From: Bacteroidota bacterium
GTDB taxonomy: Bacteria; Bacteroidota; Ignavibacteria; Kryptoniales; JAKASW01
Length of the DNA stretch: 63,836 nucleotides
NCBI GenBank assembly: GCA_023480735.1
Contig: JAMCXB010000054.1
Coordinates: 1-63,836 of the forward strand
Direction of reading: 5' to 3'
Shown: positions 53,568-63,636 of the stretch, in pieces
Layout of the letters: each line of letters begins with the position of its first letter
Numbering within the stretch: position 1 is the first letter of the stretch
The notes under the pieces: generated by a model
What the model was told of the DNA's origin: nothing
Database searches by the model: none
The model's input: the letters and a program-made list of their open reading frames with translations, nothing else
Position numbers and translations under genes: made by a program

Positions 53568-54697
53568 ATCCCACGGATCTAATTGGACCGGTGTCACCAT
53601 TGGGCAGCCCGGCGCCGTTTTGGTTCATTACATTTTTCAAAGTCCTTGGATTTATCCTTCACATGATTCCGATGAATATATGGTTTGCCGGGATGATACT
53701 GGTCGCCGTTTTTGCCGCATTCGGCAAGAACCATTCGCTTGAACTTGCGCACCGGCTTTCCAGGACCATGCCCGTAATCATCGCACTAGGCATCAATCTC
53801 GGAATAGTACCGCTGCTCTTCACGCAGGTCGGATATTACCAGTTTTATTACCCTGCCGGAGTCCTGATCGCTCGCGCCTGGCTAAGCGTAATCGTCATTC
53901 TGATCTTCGCATATTACGGAGTCTACGTTTATTCGCTCGGCGTTAGAAACGGCAGGCGTACAAAATTCGCCTTAATTTCCGCTTGGGTCAGTTCAATTGC
54001 CTTCATCTTTGTCGGTTTTCTTTTCACAAACAATTTTAGTCTGATGGCCAACGTTCAGGACTGGATACATATTTATAGCAGGACCTCCGTCGGCGGAGCC
54101 GCCCTGGGAACGGGGCTGAACACGGCGGATCCGACTCTATTCCCGCGTTGGCTTATGATGTTCGGCATTGCCATGACTACCACCGCAGTGTATATAGCCT
54201 TCGACGCAACTTTCCTCAAGAAAAGGGACACATCAGAAGAGTACAGAAAGTGGGCGGGAAAATTCGCCTTCGTTTTTCATACGCTGGGGGTATTCGTGTT
54301 TGCGGCGATGGGAAGCTGGTACATCTTCGGCACTCTCGGTAAGCCGGTCCTCGATCAGCTTAATCACAGCCCCGTCATGTACTTCGTCTTCGCGTTGACG
54401 GCCATCTCACCGGGATTGGTCTGGATCGTAATGCTGGCCCAAAGAAAGAGCGTTCGAAGAAACGCGACGATTGCGGCGGCGGTGCTTCAGCTGGTCGTAC
54501 TCACGTTGAATGCGATAAGCAGGCAATGGGTTCAAAACGAGGAAATATTCAAATTCGAAAGAGTGTCCGAGCTGCCCGTACGGGTACAGTGGAGTCCGTT
54601 GATCGTGTTTCTGTTGCTCTTTGTCGCTGGACTCGCGGTGGTCGGATGGATGGTCACGAAAATTGTTGCGGTTGAAAGAAGCGAGGCAGGAGTGTGA
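53564..54697 (+). CDS. Cytochrome bd-like oxidase second subunit
   Basis: 377 residues with about nine predicted membrane spans and no soluble domain. FWFITFFKVLGFILHMIPMNIWFAGMILV (in pieces) has a histidine (H33) in the first span at a place comparable to subunit I, and ANVQDWIHIYSRTS lies between spans. Its general layout resembles subunit I more than classical CydB, as in CydA/CydA' pairs, but I cannot exclude a diverged CydB. The start overlaps the subunit I stop (ATGA) with GGAG upstream, so the two form a translationally coupled complex. It ends 40 bases before the convergent engB gene. Confidence 0.75.
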   Translation: MNPTDLIGPVSPLGSPAPFWFITFFKVLGFILHMIPMNIWFAGMILVAVFAAFGKNHSLELAHRLSRTMPVIIALGINLGIVPLLFTQVGYYQFYYPAGVLIARAWLSVIVILIFAYYGVYVYSLGVRNGRRTKFALISAWVSSIAFIFVGFLFTNNFSLMANVQDWIHIYSRTSVGGAALGTGLNTADPTLFPRWLMMFGIAMTTTAVYIAFDATFLKKRDTSEEYRKWAGKFAFVFHTLGVFVFAAMGSWYIFGTLGKPVLDQLNHSPVMYFVFALTAISPGLVWIVMLAQRKSVRRNATIAAAVLQLVVLTLNAISRQWVQNEEIFKFERVSELPVRVQWSPLIVFLLLFVAGLAVVGWMVTKIVAVERSEAGV

Positions 54698-54736
54698 AGG
54701 CGGACTACAGAAGCAGCCGGCTCGTCGAGGGGAAAC

Positions 54737-55330
54737 CTAATCCGGTTGAGTGAAGTCCTCTATTAGTTTTACAAGTTCGGTCCTACCCTGGCCTGAGACT
54801 GCAGAGAAGGGAAGGAAGCATTGGCAATATTTCAGATTGGGCAGCTGAGCCTTTGCGCGGGCCATGTGAGTATTCATCTTGTTCTGGGATAGCTTGTCGG
54901 CCTTGGTCATCACCACGACGTAGGGGATCTTGTAGAACTCCAGCCAACCGATCATAATCTTGTCCAATTCCATCGGTTCGTGTCGCGCATCCAGGATTTG
55001 GATGACAAGCTTCAGCTGTTTCCTCTCCTGAAGGTATGTCTCCACAAGCTTTGCCCAACTCGATTTCATATGTTCAGGGGCAATCGCATATCCGTAACCG
55101 GGAAGGTCGACGAAGTAATGCTCATCGTTGATGAGGAAGAAGTTGAGTGATCGTGTCTTGCCCGGCGTAGAGCTTGCCTGTGCGAGGTTCTTCTTATTGC
55201 AAACCTTGTTTATCAAGGATGACTTGCCTACATTTGACCTTCCAATGAAAGCCACTTCCGGCAAATCGGTGTCTGGCACCTGAGTATAGTCTACAGCACT
55301 TGTAACGAACTTTGCCGCTTCGATCTTCAT
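54737..55330 (-). CDS. engB: Ribosome biogenesis GTPase EngB/YsxC
   Basis: 197 residues; small GTPase needed for 50S assembly. G1 is GRSNVGKSSL, the switch region SSTPGKTRSLNFF, G3 DLPGYGYA, and G4 TKADK. Normal length. It lies alone, leftward, between the oxidase pair (convergent) and rplQ. Confidence 0.96.
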   Translation of the reverse strand: MKIEAAKFVTSAVDYTQVPDTDLPEVAFIGRSNVGKSSLINKVCNKKNLAQASSTPGKTRSLNFFLINDEHYFVDLPGYGYAIAPEHMKSSWAKLVETYLQERKQLKLVIQILDARHEPMELDKIMIGWLEFYKIPYVVVMTKADKLSQNKMNTHMARAKAQLPNLKYCQCFLPFSAVSGQGRTELVKLIEDFTQPD

Positions 55331-55500
55331 CGGGCTATATCCCCATTAAAATTTTATCACGCATATAATTTAACAATAAACAATATTAATCTCAATGCAT
55401 TCATCGTCGGTCATGAGAACCCACGAAGCATCAATGAGGCTTGAGCGGGGAAAGCTGATTCCCGGATAGGATAAAGAAAAAACTCGTTCTGGCGGGAGAC

Positions 55501-55968
55501 TTACTGTTCCGCTGGCGCGGCTTCCTTCTTCTCCTCTTTCGATTCTTCCTGCGGCGCTGCAGCTTCCTTCTCCTTGGGTGCTTTTCTGCGCTTCTCGGCT
55601 TCGTCGGCGGCATTGAAATCGACCAGCTCGATTATCGCCACTTCCCCGCCGTCTCCGTGCCGCTGGCCCAGCTTGATAACCCGGGTATAACCTCCGGGCC
55701 TATCCTGCACCTTAGGAGCGATTTCCCCGAAGAGGATCTTCACGGCTTCTCTATCCTTTATGAAACGCGCGACATGCCGGCGAGCCGGTACGCTGTCTTT
55801 CTTTGCCCTCGTAATCAACGGCTCAATGAAGATGCGCGTCTCCTTCGCTTTGGCAAGCGTAGTTCTTACTTGCTTGTAGAGGATCAAACTTGTGGCCAGC
55901 GATTCCATCAATGCCTTGCGATGGCTGGCTGTTCTCTTTAGTTTCCTGCCTGAATTCAGGTGTCTCAT
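55501..55968 (-). CDS. rplQ: Ribosomal protein bL17
   Basis: 155 residues. MRHLNSGRKLKRTASHRKAL and GGYTRVIKLGQRHGDGGEVAIIEL are family signatures. A Glu/Lys/Ala-rich tail of about 33 residues follows the conserved domain, as seen in other FCB-group L17 proteins. Last gene of the ribosomal operon. Confidence 0.97.
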   Translation of the reverse strand: MRHLNSGRKLKRTASHRKALMESLATSLILYKQVRTTLAKAKETRIFIEPLITRAKKDSVPARRHVARFIKDREAVKILFGEIAPKVQDRPGGYTRVIKLGQRHGDGGEVAIIELVDFNAADEAEKRRKAPKEKEAAAPQEESKEEKKEAAPAEQ

Positions 55969-55983
55969 CTCAATAAACTCCGC

Positions 55984-56973
55984 TTACTCGTTGTCATCTT
56001 TCAGATACTTGCTGACGTCCATCCCGAAGTTCAAACCCATACTTCCAATCTTCTCCGCAAGCTCTGCGAGAGACTTTCGTCCGAAATTCCTGAACCGCAA
56101 CAGTTCGGACTCGTCCTTGTTCACAAGCTCGGAAATAGTATGAATGTTCGCAGCCTTCAAACAATTGTGTGCACGGACGGAAAGCTCCAGCTCATCAACC
56201 GACATCTTAAGGAGCTTTCTGATACGCGCTGCCTCTTCTTCCTGTGCCGATCCCTCCTCCGATGCCTCCTGGTGAATGCCAAGATTCAGAAAGAGCTGGA
56301 TATGATCCTGCATCATCTTAGCGGCTGTCGTCACCGCATCCTCAGGAGTTATGGAACCGTCCGTCTCAACTTCGAGAGTCAACCTCTCAAGAGTCGTCTT
56401 CTCACCGACCCCGGTGGGCTGCACGAAAAATCTCACGTTCCTGATAGGGGAAAAGAGGGTATCGATAGATATCAAATCTTCCGGAGCTTCGGCGAGTTTA
56501 TGATCCTCGGCAGGTTCATAACCCTTTCCCCGGCCGACGCGCAATTCTACCTCAATCTCCTTTGAATCGCTCAATGTTGAGATATGATGCTCGGGGTTAA
56601 GCACTTCTACCTGGGGATATTGACGCTGAATCTCTCCCGCGGTGAAATCCATCGGGCCCTGCAGCTTCAAACTTATTTTATTCAGTTTCTTGTCGATCAA
56701 CTTGACGCGGACCCCCTTCAAATTCAGCGTGAAGTCGACCAGATCTTCAGACATTCCCTTTATGGTGGAAAACTCATGAAGCGCACCAGGTATCCTGAAA
56801 TGAGTGAACGCCCATCCGGGAATAGAGGAAAGGAGGACTCTCCTGAATGAATTTCCCAACGTGGTGGCATAGCCGCGTTCCAGCGGCTCCACGATAAAAC
56901 GTCCAAACGTATTGCTATAACTTGACTGATCCAAGATTATTGTTTCCGGCATTTGCAATTTCACAGCGCTCAT
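55984..56973 (-). CDS. rpoA: RNA polymerase alpha subunit
   Basis: 329 residues. The N-terminal assembly domain contains FIVEPLERGYATTLGNSFRRVLLSSIPG; the C-terminal domain (about 255-320) contains LELSVRAHNCLKAANIHTISELV and RKSLAEL, which contacts UP elements and activators. Between rpsD and rplQ, as usual. Confidence 0.98.
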   Translation of the reverse strand: MSAVKLQMPETIILDQSSYSNTFGRFIVEPLERGYATTLGNSFRRVLLSSIPGWAFTHFRIPGALHEFSTIKGMSEDLVDFTLNLKGVRVKLIDKKLNKISLKLQGPMDFTAGEIQRQYPQVEVLNPEHHISTLSDSKEIEVELRVGRGKGYEPAEDHKLAEAPEDLISIDTLFSPIRNVRFFVQPTGVGEKTTLERLTLEVETDGSITPEDAVTTAAKMMQDHIQLFLNLGIHQEASEEGSAQEEEAARIRKLLKMSVDELELSVRAHNCLKAANIHTISELVNKDESELLRFRNFGRKSLAELAEKIGSMGLNFGMDVSKYLKDDNE

Positions 56974-57060
56974 TAGATTTTCACCTCAATTAAATTTATA
57001 ACCATGCTTGCCTGGATCGCCGGGATTTTAATCGTCTCGCTTACCCGGGCAATCCTATTA

Positions 57061-57693
57061 TTACTTCGAATACAATTCGACAATTAGTTGCTCATTGACA
57101 TCCGGCAGCGGGATCTCGGAACGCTCCGGAACCTGCAGGAATGTTCCCGTTAATTGTGCCTTGTCGAGCTGTAAATACGACGGCAGCATCCCGTCCTTCA
57201 CCCTCTTAAGTGAGGAGTGAATTACATCCAACTGGTTGCTGCTTTCGGCGACCCTGATAACATCGCCGGCTCTTACTAGATAGGAGGCAATGTCAACTCG
57301 CCTGCTGTTAACTGTGAAATGACCATGAAGTACAAGCTGCCTGGCGGACTTCCTTGACGGGGCAAACCCGAGACGGTACAGCACGTTATCCAGCCTGCGT
57401 TCGAGAAGCCTCAGAAGGTTTTCGCCCGTTCTTCCCTTTTGGTGTGTCGCCATCTCGAAGTAATGCCTGAATTGCTGCTCAAACACACCGTAAATTCTCT
57501 TTACCTTCTGCTTCTCGCGAAGCTGCACACCGTACTCGCTTACTTTCACTCTCCTGCGAAGTCCGTGTTGTCCCGGTGCATAGTTTCGTCTCTCTATTGG
57601 ACACTTGTCCGTATAACACTTAACTCCCTTTAAGAACAGCTTTTGCCTTTCTCTTCTGCAAAGTCTGCAACTCGCGTCTACATATCTTGCCAT
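57061..57693 (-). CDS. rpsD: Ribosomal protein uS4
   Basis: 210 residues; primary 16S binder. [20 protein letters not shown] with a zinc-type cysteine pair and [25 protein letters not shown] (S4 RNA-binding domain) are visible. An N-terminal Cys motif (C9, C12, C26, C31) is complete, so a zinc-binding form is likely. Confidence 0.97.
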   Translation of the reverse strand: MARYVDASCRLCRRERQKLFLKGVKCYTDKCPIERRNYAPGQHGLRRRVKVSEYGVQLREKQKVKRIYGVFEQQFRHYFEMATHQKGRTGENLLRLLERRLDNVLYRLGFAPSRKSARQLVLHGHFTVNSRRVDIASYLVRAGDVIRVAESSNQLDVIHSSLKRVKDGMLPSYLQLDKAQLTGTFLQVPERSEIPLPDVNEQLIVELYSK

Positions 57694-57716
57694 TTACTAC
57701 TCCGAAAGATTTAAAT

Positions 57717-58103
57717 TTATACTCTGCGCCGCTTAGGAGGCCTGCAACCGTTGTGTGGTATCGGCGTGACATCGCGGATACTAGTTATCTCGAGACCTCC
57801 GGTCTGCAAGGATCTGATTGCAGCCTCGCGGCCCGAACCAGGTCCCTTCACCAGAACCTCGACTTTCTTCATGCCGAGATTTGCCGCTTCCTTGGCGGCA
57901 GCTTCGGCAGCCACCTGTGCCGCGAAGGGAGTGCTTTTCCTTGATCCCTTGAAGCCCATCTTCCCGGAGGATGACCATGAAACCACGTTTCCGTAAATAT
58001 CTGTTAGCGCAACTACCGTGTTGTTGAAGGTTGCCTTGATATGGGCTATACCGTGGGCATCAACAGATGTTTTCTTTCGCTTCTTTCCTGCGACCTTTGA
58101 CAA
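57717..58103 (-). CDS. rpsK: Ribosomal protein uS11
   Basis: 128 residues. [31 protein letters not shown] and the end [18 protein letters not shown] are diagnostic. Platform protein of the 30S subunit; 22 bases after rpsM. Confidence 0.98.
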   Translation of the reverse strand: MSKVAGKKRKKTSVDAHGIAHIKATFNNTVVALTDIYGNVVSWSSSGKMGFKGSRKSTPFAAQVAAEAAAKEAANLGMKKVEVLVKGPGSGREAAIRSLQTGGLEITSIRDVTPIPHNGCRPPKRRRV

Positions 58104-58125
58104 ATCTTAAACCTCCTATACTTTC

Positions 58126-58509
58126 CTACTTCTTAGTTGCAGCTTTTTTCTTGCCCGCGACGGTGCGTCTCTTACCTTTGCGCGTTCGCGAATTGGTCCT
58201 CGTTCTTTGTCCTCTGACGGGAAGTCCCTTTCGGTGTCTCAACCCGCGATAGCTTCCGATGTCCATCAGACGTTTGATGTTCATCTGAGTCTCGCTTCGC
58301 AGCGCGCCTTCGACTTTGTACTCTGTTGTGATAACCTGTCGGATTCTCGCAACTTCCTCGTCACTCAATTCGCCGATATGTTTCGCCGGGTCGATGCCGG
58401 CTTTACCGAGAATTTCAACCGCAGAGGCGTGACCGATTCCGTAAATATAGGTCAGCCCGTATTCGGCCCTTTTGTTTTTCGGTAAATCAACTCCTGAGAT
58501 TCTCGCCAA
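58126..58509 (-). CDS. rpsM: Ribosomal protein uS13
   Basis: 127 residues. [20 protein letters not shown], then [26 protein letters not shown]; head protein contacting the P-site tRNA. Normal length and position after rpmJ. Confidence 0.98.
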   Translation of the reverse strand: MARISGVDLPKNKRAEYGLTYIYGIGHASAVEILGKAGIDPAKHIGELSDEEVARIRQVITTEYKVEGALRSETQMNIKRLMDIGSYRGLRHRKGLPVRGQRTRTNSRTRKGKRRTVAGKKKAATKK

Positions 58510-58538
58510 CTTTCTTCTCCTTAATCCTTAGATCCTGG

Positions 58539-58655
58539 TTATCCCTGGCGCTGTTTATGTTTTGGATTCTTCTTACAAATGACCCTGACAACGCCTTTGC
58601 GCCTGATTATCTTGCAGTTGTCACAGAGTTTTCTGACTGATGCTCTGACTTTCAT
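58539..58655 (-). CDS. rpmJ: Ribosomal protein bL36
   Basis: 38 residues, starting [20 protein letters not shown] and ending [11 protein letters not shown]. The zinc ligands C11, C14, C27 and H33 are present, so this is the zinc-binding form. Located between infA and rpsM, the usual place. Confidence 0.96.
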   Translation of the reverse strand: MKVRASVRKLCDNCKIIRRKGVVRVICKKNPKHKQRQG

Positions 58656-58666
58656 TTCTGACTTCC

Positions 58667-58885
58667 TTACTTATACCGGTAAACGATCCTGCCCTTGCTA
58701 AGGTCATACGGCGAAAGCTCGGCCGTAACCTTATCTCCGACAAGTATCTTGATAAAATTCATTCTCATTTTACCTGAGATATGCGCCAAAATTTCGTGAC
58801 CGTTATCGAGCTTGACACGAAAAGTTGCATTAGGCAAAGTCTCGGTAATTGTCCCGTCAACTTTAATTTGCCCTTGCTTAGCCAT
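58667..58885 (-). CDS. infA: Translation initiation factor IF-1
   Basis: 72 residues; OB-fold protein that blocks the A site during initiation. [20 protein letters not shown] and [20 protein letters not shown] are standard. It overlaps map by 8 bases. Confidence 0.98.
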   Translation of the reverse strand: MAKQGQIKVDGTITETLPNATFRVKLDNGHEILAHISGKMRMNFIKILVGDKVTAELSPYDLSKGRIVYRYK

Positions 58886-59645
58886 TAGACAATGTCAGTA
58901 TTTCTGGTTTTCCATCTGTTATGACGACAGTGTGCTCAAAATGAGCGGACGGCTTGCCGTCTGATGTGTAAACTGTCCAACCGTCTCTCGCCGTGTACAC
59001 TCTATATGATCCCGCATTTACCATGGGCTCGATCGCAATCGTCATTCCGTTCCTAAGCAAAGGTCCTCTTCCTCTTCTTCCATAGTTTGGTACGGGAGGG
59101 TCTTCGTGAAGCTTCGTACCGATCCCGTGCCCGACAAGGTCGCGCACAACAGAAAAGCCGTTCTCCTCGACGTAATCCTGAACCGCCTGGGAAATATCCT
59201 CGACATGGTTTCCCGCAACCGCATTCTCGATTCCGAGATAAAGGGCTTTCTCAGTCACTTCCATCAATTTTTTCTTTTCTTCAGAAACAGCTCCGACCGC
59301 AAAGGTCTTCGCCGCATCACCATAATAGCCATTCTTTATCGCACCAACGTCCACTGAAACAAGTTGTCCTTCCTCGATCTTTCGGGGTCCCGGTATCCCA
59401 TGAACTACCTGATCGTCCAGCGACAGGCAAACCGTGGCAGGAAAAAGATTCTTCCTGTCGAACCCGTAACCTTTGAATGCGGGTTTCGCACCTTGTGAAA
59501 GAACGTACTCTTCTGCAATTTCGTCCAACTCTTTGGTAGTCACGCCGGGCGTGATCGACTTTTCAACGGTATCCAGAATCCCTGCAACCACGATTCCAAC
59601 TTCGCGCATCAGACCAATCTCACGGGGTGTCTTCACACTGATCAT
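58878..59645 (-). CDS. map: Methionine aminopeptidase type I
   Basis: 255 residues; removes the initiator methionine. The metal ligands are in [19 protein letters not shown] (two Asp), [19 protein letters not shown] (His), AIEPMV and EHTVVIT (two Glu). Located between secY and infA, without adk in between. Confidence 0.97.
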   Translation of the reverse strand: MISVKTPREIGLMREVGIVVAGILDTVEKSITPGVTTKELDEIAEEYVLSQGAKPAFKGYGFDRKNLFPATVCLSLDDQVVHGIPGPRKIEEGQLVSVDVGAIKNGYYGDAAKTFAVGAVSEEKKKLMEVTEKALYLGIENAVAGNHVEDISQAVQDYVEENGFSVVRDLVGHGIGTKLHEDPPVPNYGRRGRGPLLRNGMTIAIEPMVNAGSYRVYTARDGWTVYTSDGKPSAHFEHTVVITDGKPEILTLSNG

Positions 59646-59652
59646 AATTTCG

Positions 59653-60999
59653 TCAGGAGTATCGCCGGCTTTTCAGCTTCCCCGTTTTCATGAAACCATC
59701 GTAGTGGTGCATGACCAGATGAGATTCGATCTGGTGAACTGTTTCAAGCCCAACCTGAACGATAATCAGAAGGCTCGTGCCTCCAAAGAATGCAGAAAAA
59801 CTCGGACTCACGCCGAAGCGCGTCATGAAAGCCGGGAGGATTGCAACAATAGCCAGGAAGATCGATCCCGGAAGAGTAATCTTAGTTAGAATATTATCCA
59901 TGAAGTCCGCGGTGTGCTGCCCCGGTCTAATACCCGGGACGAATCCGCCCTGCTTTTTCATGTTGTCGGCAACGTCTTTCGGATTGAAAGCGATTGCCGT
60001 GTAAAAGTACGTGAAGAATATAATCATCAGCGCGTATATGAACGAATAGATAAAAGAAGTAAACGAAAAATATCCGGCGATGCTTTGCATGAACTCATTA
60101 TTAGGGAAAAACGTAAGTATCGTCTGCGGAACGAACATTATCGACTGCGCGAATATAATCGGCATAACGCCGGCAGTGTTTACCCTGATTGGTATATACT
60201 GGGTAACGCCTCCGTACACTTTTCGACCGACGACCCTCTTGGCATATTGGACCGGAACTTTGCGCGTGCCCTCGGTTACATATACTATCGAAGCGATGAT
60301 TCCTATCATCAGGGCAACAACGACTATCTCAGAAATGAAGCTCCTCGCACCCGAGCTGACGAGCTGATACTCATCGAGAATAGCATTCGGGAACCTCGCG
60401 ATAATGCCTATCGTGATTATCAAGGAAATACCGTTGCCGATACCCTTGTCGGTAATCTGCTCGCCCAGCCACATGATGAAAATGGTGCCAGCGGTCAGTG
60501 CGATAACGGTGGACATGGTAAATCCAAGTCCTCGAACGGCATCCGGAATGACAGGGAGTCCGCTTCCCGGCGCGGTCATGCTTTGAAGTCTTACGCTTAT
60601 TCCCCATCCCTGCATTGCTGCAATCAGCACTGTACCGTAGCGTGTGAGCTGCGTAATCTTCTTCTGGCCTTCCTCGCCCTCTTTCTGCAGCTTCTGGAAG
60701 TATGGGACCACCGCGCCAAGTAGTTGAATGACAATCGATGCGCTGATGTATGGCATGATTCCCTCGGCGAACACTGCAGCGTTTTGGAATGCGCCGCCCG
60801 CGAACAAATCATAAAGCCCGAAGAGCGTGTTCTGGGCCTGCGACTTGGTGGCCTCCGCAAGCAACGACGCATCGACTCCTGGAAGAGTGATGTGCGACCC
60901 TATGCGTACCACGATCAGTAAGCCCGCGGTGTAGAGAATCCGCTTTCGCAGATCCTCTACCTTGAAAATATTTCTTAAACTATCAGTTAGTCTCGACAT
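59653..60999 (-). CDS. secY: Protein translocase subunit SecY
   Basis: 448 residues with ten membrane spans, forming the central Sec channel. PYISASIVIQLL, GKGIGNGISLIITIGI and TYFYTAIAFNPKDVADNMKKQGGFVPGIRPG (in pieces) are conserved blocks. The last loop and tail (HYDGFMKTGKLKSRRYS) look normal. It follows rplO by 3 bases. Confidence 0.98.
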   Translation of the reverse strand: MSRLTDSLRNIFKVEDLRKRILYTAGLLIVVRIGSHITLPGVDASLLAEATKSQAQNTLFGLYDLFAGGAFQNAAVFAEGIMPYISASIVIQLLGAVVPYFQKLQKEGEEGQKKITQLTRYGTVLIAAMQGWGISVRLQSMTAPGSGLPVIPDAVRGLGFTMSTVIALTAGTIFIMWLGEQITDKGIGNGISLIITIGIIARFPNAILDEYQLVSSGARSFISEIVVVALMIGIIASIVYVTEGTRKVPVQYAKRVVGRKVYGGVTQYIPIRVNTAGVMPIIFAQSIMFVPQTILTFFPNNEFMQSIAGYFSFTSFIYSFIYALMIIFFTYFYTAIAFNPKDVADNMKKQGGFVPGIRPGQHTADFMDNILTKITLPGSIFLAIVAILPAFMTRFGVSPSFSAFFGGTSLLIIVQVGLETVHQIESHLVMHHYDGFMKTGKLKSRRYS

Positions 61000-61002
61000 T
61001 TG

Positions 61003-61467
61003 TTATGACTCGAGTGTTTTTACTGTGCCGCCTGCTGCTGTTATCTTGTCCGACGCCGATTTGCTGAACGAATTCGCTGATACGGCAAGCTTTGCGGACA
61101 AAGCGCCGTCTCCGAGTATCTTCACCGGCTGTGACTTTTTCGAAACCGCCCCCAAGGCGTACAACACTTCAGGAGTCACAACGCCATCGGAAAGTTTTCC
61201 GGACTCAGCCAATCTATTCAAAGTAGATACATTCACTACTTGAAACTCAACGCGAAACGGGCTCTTGAATCCGAACTTCGGGATACGCCGATTCAGCGGC
61301 ATCTGACCGCCTTCAAACCAAGGTCTTATCTGATCTCCAGAACGTGACCGCTGTCCTTTATGGCCTTTCCCCGCCGTTTTGCCGTGTCCGGAACCAACTC
61401 CACGCCCGATACGCTTGACCTTCTTCCTCGCGCCGGGTGCATATTTCAAATTTCCAAGGATATTCAT
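61003..61467 (-). CDS. rplO: Ribosomal protein uL15
   Basis: 154 residues. KRIGRGVGSGHGKTAGKGHKGQRSR and FEGGQMPLNRRIPKFGF are hallmarks of the 50S protein. Between rpmD and secY. Confidence 0.98.
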   Translation of the reverse strand: MNILGNLKYAPGARKKVKRIGRGVGSGHGKTAGKGHKGQRSRSGDQIRPWFEGGQMPLNRRIPKFGFKSPFRVEFQVVNVSTLNRLAESGKLSDGVVTPEVLYALGAVSKKSQPVKILGDGALSAKLAVSANSFSKSASDKITAAGGTVKTLES

Positions 61468-61477
61468 TTAAGCTCTC

Positions 61478-61666
61478 CTAAACCTCTTCGACGCGAACTA
61501 AATGTTGAACCTTCGCGATCATTCCTCTTATCTGAGGCGTATCGACTTTCACGACCGACTTTCTGATCTTTCCGAGACCGAGTGCTTCGATCGTGAGTTT
61601 CTGTCTCTCAGGTCTTTCGATTATACTTCTTATTTGAGTAATTCTGATTTTCCTAGTCTCGCTCAT
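61478..61666 (-). CDS. rpmD: Ribosomal protein uL30
   Basis: 62 residues: [25 protein letters not shown] and [20 protein letters not shown] are the small ferredoxin-like L30 domain. Complete; located between rpsE and rplO. Confidence 0.96.
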   Translation of the reverse strand: MSETRKIRITQIRSIIERPERQKLTIEALGLGKIRKSVVKVDTPQIRGMIAKVQHLVRVEEV

Positions 61667-61669
61667 GAC

Positions 61670-62248
61670 CTACACCTGTGCTGGTTCTTGTGTGGAATCC
61701 GCAGCCTGCTCCTCAGTCGGTTCAACGTCGAACAGGTCCCGCGGACGCATTCCACGTTTCCCGGAAATCATTCGCGCATCTGACAGATTCAACAGCGCTC
61801 TCATGGTCGCCTTTACAACATTATGGGGATTTGACGACCCCATCGACTTGGTGAGGACGTCCTGAACGCCTGCAGATTCCAGAACTGCACGCACGCCTCC
61901 GCCGGCAATTACGCCGGTGCCCGGGGTGGCGGGCTTCAACAGGACTTTTGCCGCACCGAACTTGCCGATTACAGAATGAGGCACCGTTCCCTTCCGGACT
62001 GCGACGTGCACAACGTTCTTCTTGGCATCGTCCACTCCCTTGCTGATGGCGTCGTTTACCTCGTTAGCCTTGCCCAGTCCGACGCCGATGCTGCCTTTCC
62101 CATCTCCGACAACGACAATCGCGTTGAAACTGAACCGGCGGCCGCCTTTTACTACCTTTGCGACCCTGTTTATATGAACCAGCTTCTCTTTAAGTTCAGT
62201 CTGATCTGGCTTAACTCTTTGCGCACTCTTAAGGTCTTTTAGTTTCAT
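61670..62248 (-). CDS. rpsE: Ribosomal protein uS5
   Basis: 192 residues. [38 protein letters not shown] (in pieces) is the double-stranded-RNA-binding part; the second domain has [26 protein letters not shown]. An acidic tail of about 15 residues ([11 protein letters not shown]) follows. Accuracy of decoding depends on this protein. Confidence 0.97.
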   Translation of the reverse strand: MKLKDLKSAQRVKPDQTELKEKLVHINRVAKVVKGGRRFSFNAIVVVGDGKGSIGVGLGKANEVNDAISKGVDDAKKNVVHVAVRKGTVPHSVIGKFGAAKVLLKPATPGTGVIAGGGVRAVLESAGVQDVLTKSMGSSNPHNVVKATMRALLNLSDARMISGKRGMRPRDLFDVEPTEEQAADSTQEPAQV

Positions 62249-62263
62249 CTGTCAAATACCCTC

Positions 62264-62635
62264 TTAAAATTTCAAGCCGCCTTCGCGGGCACCTTCAGCA
62301 AAAGCCTTCAAGCGGCCATGGTACAAGAAACCGCCCCTGTCGAAAACTACTTGCTGAATATTTTTTTCCAACGCCTTCTTTGCCAAAGCTTTTCCTACAA
62401 TCTTGCTGGCATTCGTTTTGCCTTTAGCAGCTTTCAATTCATCTGCAATTTCTTTGTTCAGACTCGACACCTGCAATATCGTTTTTCCCTGGACATCATC
62501 TATGATCGTTCCATAGATGTGTTTCAGACTCCTGAACACTACCAGACGAGGGCGTTCCACGGTTCCTTTTATCTTCTTCCGCAGTCCACGTTTTCCTCTT
62601 TCGTGTCGCGTTCTTTTCGTCTCAAGACGTCCCAT
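62264..62635 (-). CDS. rplR: Ribosomal protein uL18
   Basis: 123 residues. [23 protein letters not shown] and [26 protein letters not shown] are diagnostic; binds 5S rRNA. Between rplF and rpsE. Confidence 0.97.
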   Translation of the reverse strand: MGRLETKRTRHERGKRGLRKKIKGTVERPRLVVFRSLKHIYGTIIDDVQGKTILQVSSLNKEIADELKAAKGKTNASKIVGKALAKKALEKNIQQVVFDRGGFLYHGRLKAFAEGAREGGLKF

Positions 62636-62654
62636 TACTCAAACCTCCGAATTC

Positions 62655-63200
62655 TTATTTTGCCGCTGCTGCAGCTTTTCCGGCTTTTCGACGGATAAAC
62701 TCATTTTCATATTTTACGCCTTTACCCTTGTAAGGCTCAGGTGGACGGAACGCCCGGAGCTTTGCTGCAATCTGTCCGACAAGCTGCTTATCCATGCCGG
62801 AAATCACTATGTTTGTGGGCGAGGGTGTCTCGATCTTTATTCCCTGCGGCGGCTTGAACAAAATCGGATGCGAAAAACCCAGAATCAGCTGCACATTCGA
62901 GCCCTTCATCTCGGCACGATATCCGACTCCAACTATCTCCAGTTTCTTCTCATATCCCTTGGTCACACCTTCGACCATATTGTTCAGAAGCGATCTCCAC
63001 AAACCGTGCAGCGCATCATAATTGCTTCCGCTGCCTTTTACTTTTACGAGAACCTCTTCGGCCCCCGTGTCAACGGAAACTGCCGGATGCAGCGCGGCCG
63101 ACAATTCCCCCTTGGGACCTTTTACTTTCAATACACTGTCGGACACCTGCACCGTCACCCCTTTCGGGACAGCAACAGGTTTCTTGCCAATTCGTGACAC
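62655..63200 (-). CDS. rplF: Ribosomal protein uL6
   Basis: 181 residues, GTG start at 63200. MSRIGKKPVAVPKGVTVQVS and RAFRPPEPYKGKGVKYENEFIRRKAGK are standard. Two related domains near the factor-binding site of the 50S subunit. A short Ala/Lys tail ends the protein. Confidence 0.97.
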   Translation of the reverse strand: MSRIGKKPVAVPKGVTVQVSDSVLKVKGPKGELSAALHPAVSVDTGAEEVLVKVKGSGSNYDALHGLWRSLLNNMVEGVTKGYEKKLEIVGVGYRAEMKGSNVQLILGFSHPILFKPPQGIKIETPSPTNIVISGMDKQLVGQIAAKLRAFRPPEPYKGKGVKYENEFIRRKAGKAAAAAK

Positions 63201-63218
63201 TTTATGAACTCCTTGTCA

Positions 63219-63614
63219 TTACCAGATGTAACAGATTATTTCTCCACCGACCTTGAGGCGACGCGCATCTTTGTCCGTCATCACGCCTCTATTGGTCGAG
63301 ACAATAGCGACACCAAGCCCGTTGAGTACGCGAGGCAACTCGCCCGCACCCGCGTAAACACGGCGCCCGGGAACCGAGATTCGTCTCAAACCGGAGAGCA
63401 CAGGCCTCCCGTTATAATACTTCAGGTAAATCCTAATTGTCCCTTGCGAATTCGATTCAAGCTCAGTGTACTTGTCTATGTAGTGCTGCTCGAAGAGAAT
63501 TTTCGTTATGGCCTTCTTCAAATTACTTGCCGGAACATCCACTCGTCTTTGGCGTGCAGTTGCTGCATTTCTCAATCTAGTGAGAAAATCAGCAATAGGG
63601 TCAGTCATCGACAT
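63219..63614 (-). CDS. rpsH: Ribosomal protein uS8
   Basis: 131 residues from the ATG at 63614 (MSMTDPIADFLTRLRNA), with GGAG 9 bases upstream; an ATG two codons later is also possible. The end TDKDARRLKVGGEIICYIW is standard. Binds 16S rRNA helix 21. Confidence 0.97.
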   Translation of the reverse strand: MSMTDPIADFLTRLRNAATARQRRVDVPASNLKKAITKILFEQHYIDKYTELESNSQGTIRIYLKYYNGRPVLSGLRRISVPGRRVYAGAGELPRVLNGLGVAIVSTNRGVMTDKDARRLKVGGEIICYIW

Positions 63615-63636
63615 CGACTTCAACTCCTAAATTAAA

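Noticed and set aside
55384..55500. Intrinsic terminator after rplQ
   Set aside because: A T-rich stretch (GAGTTTTTTC on the minus strand) and a weak 5-bp stem are present, but they do not adjoin each other to form a convincing terminator.
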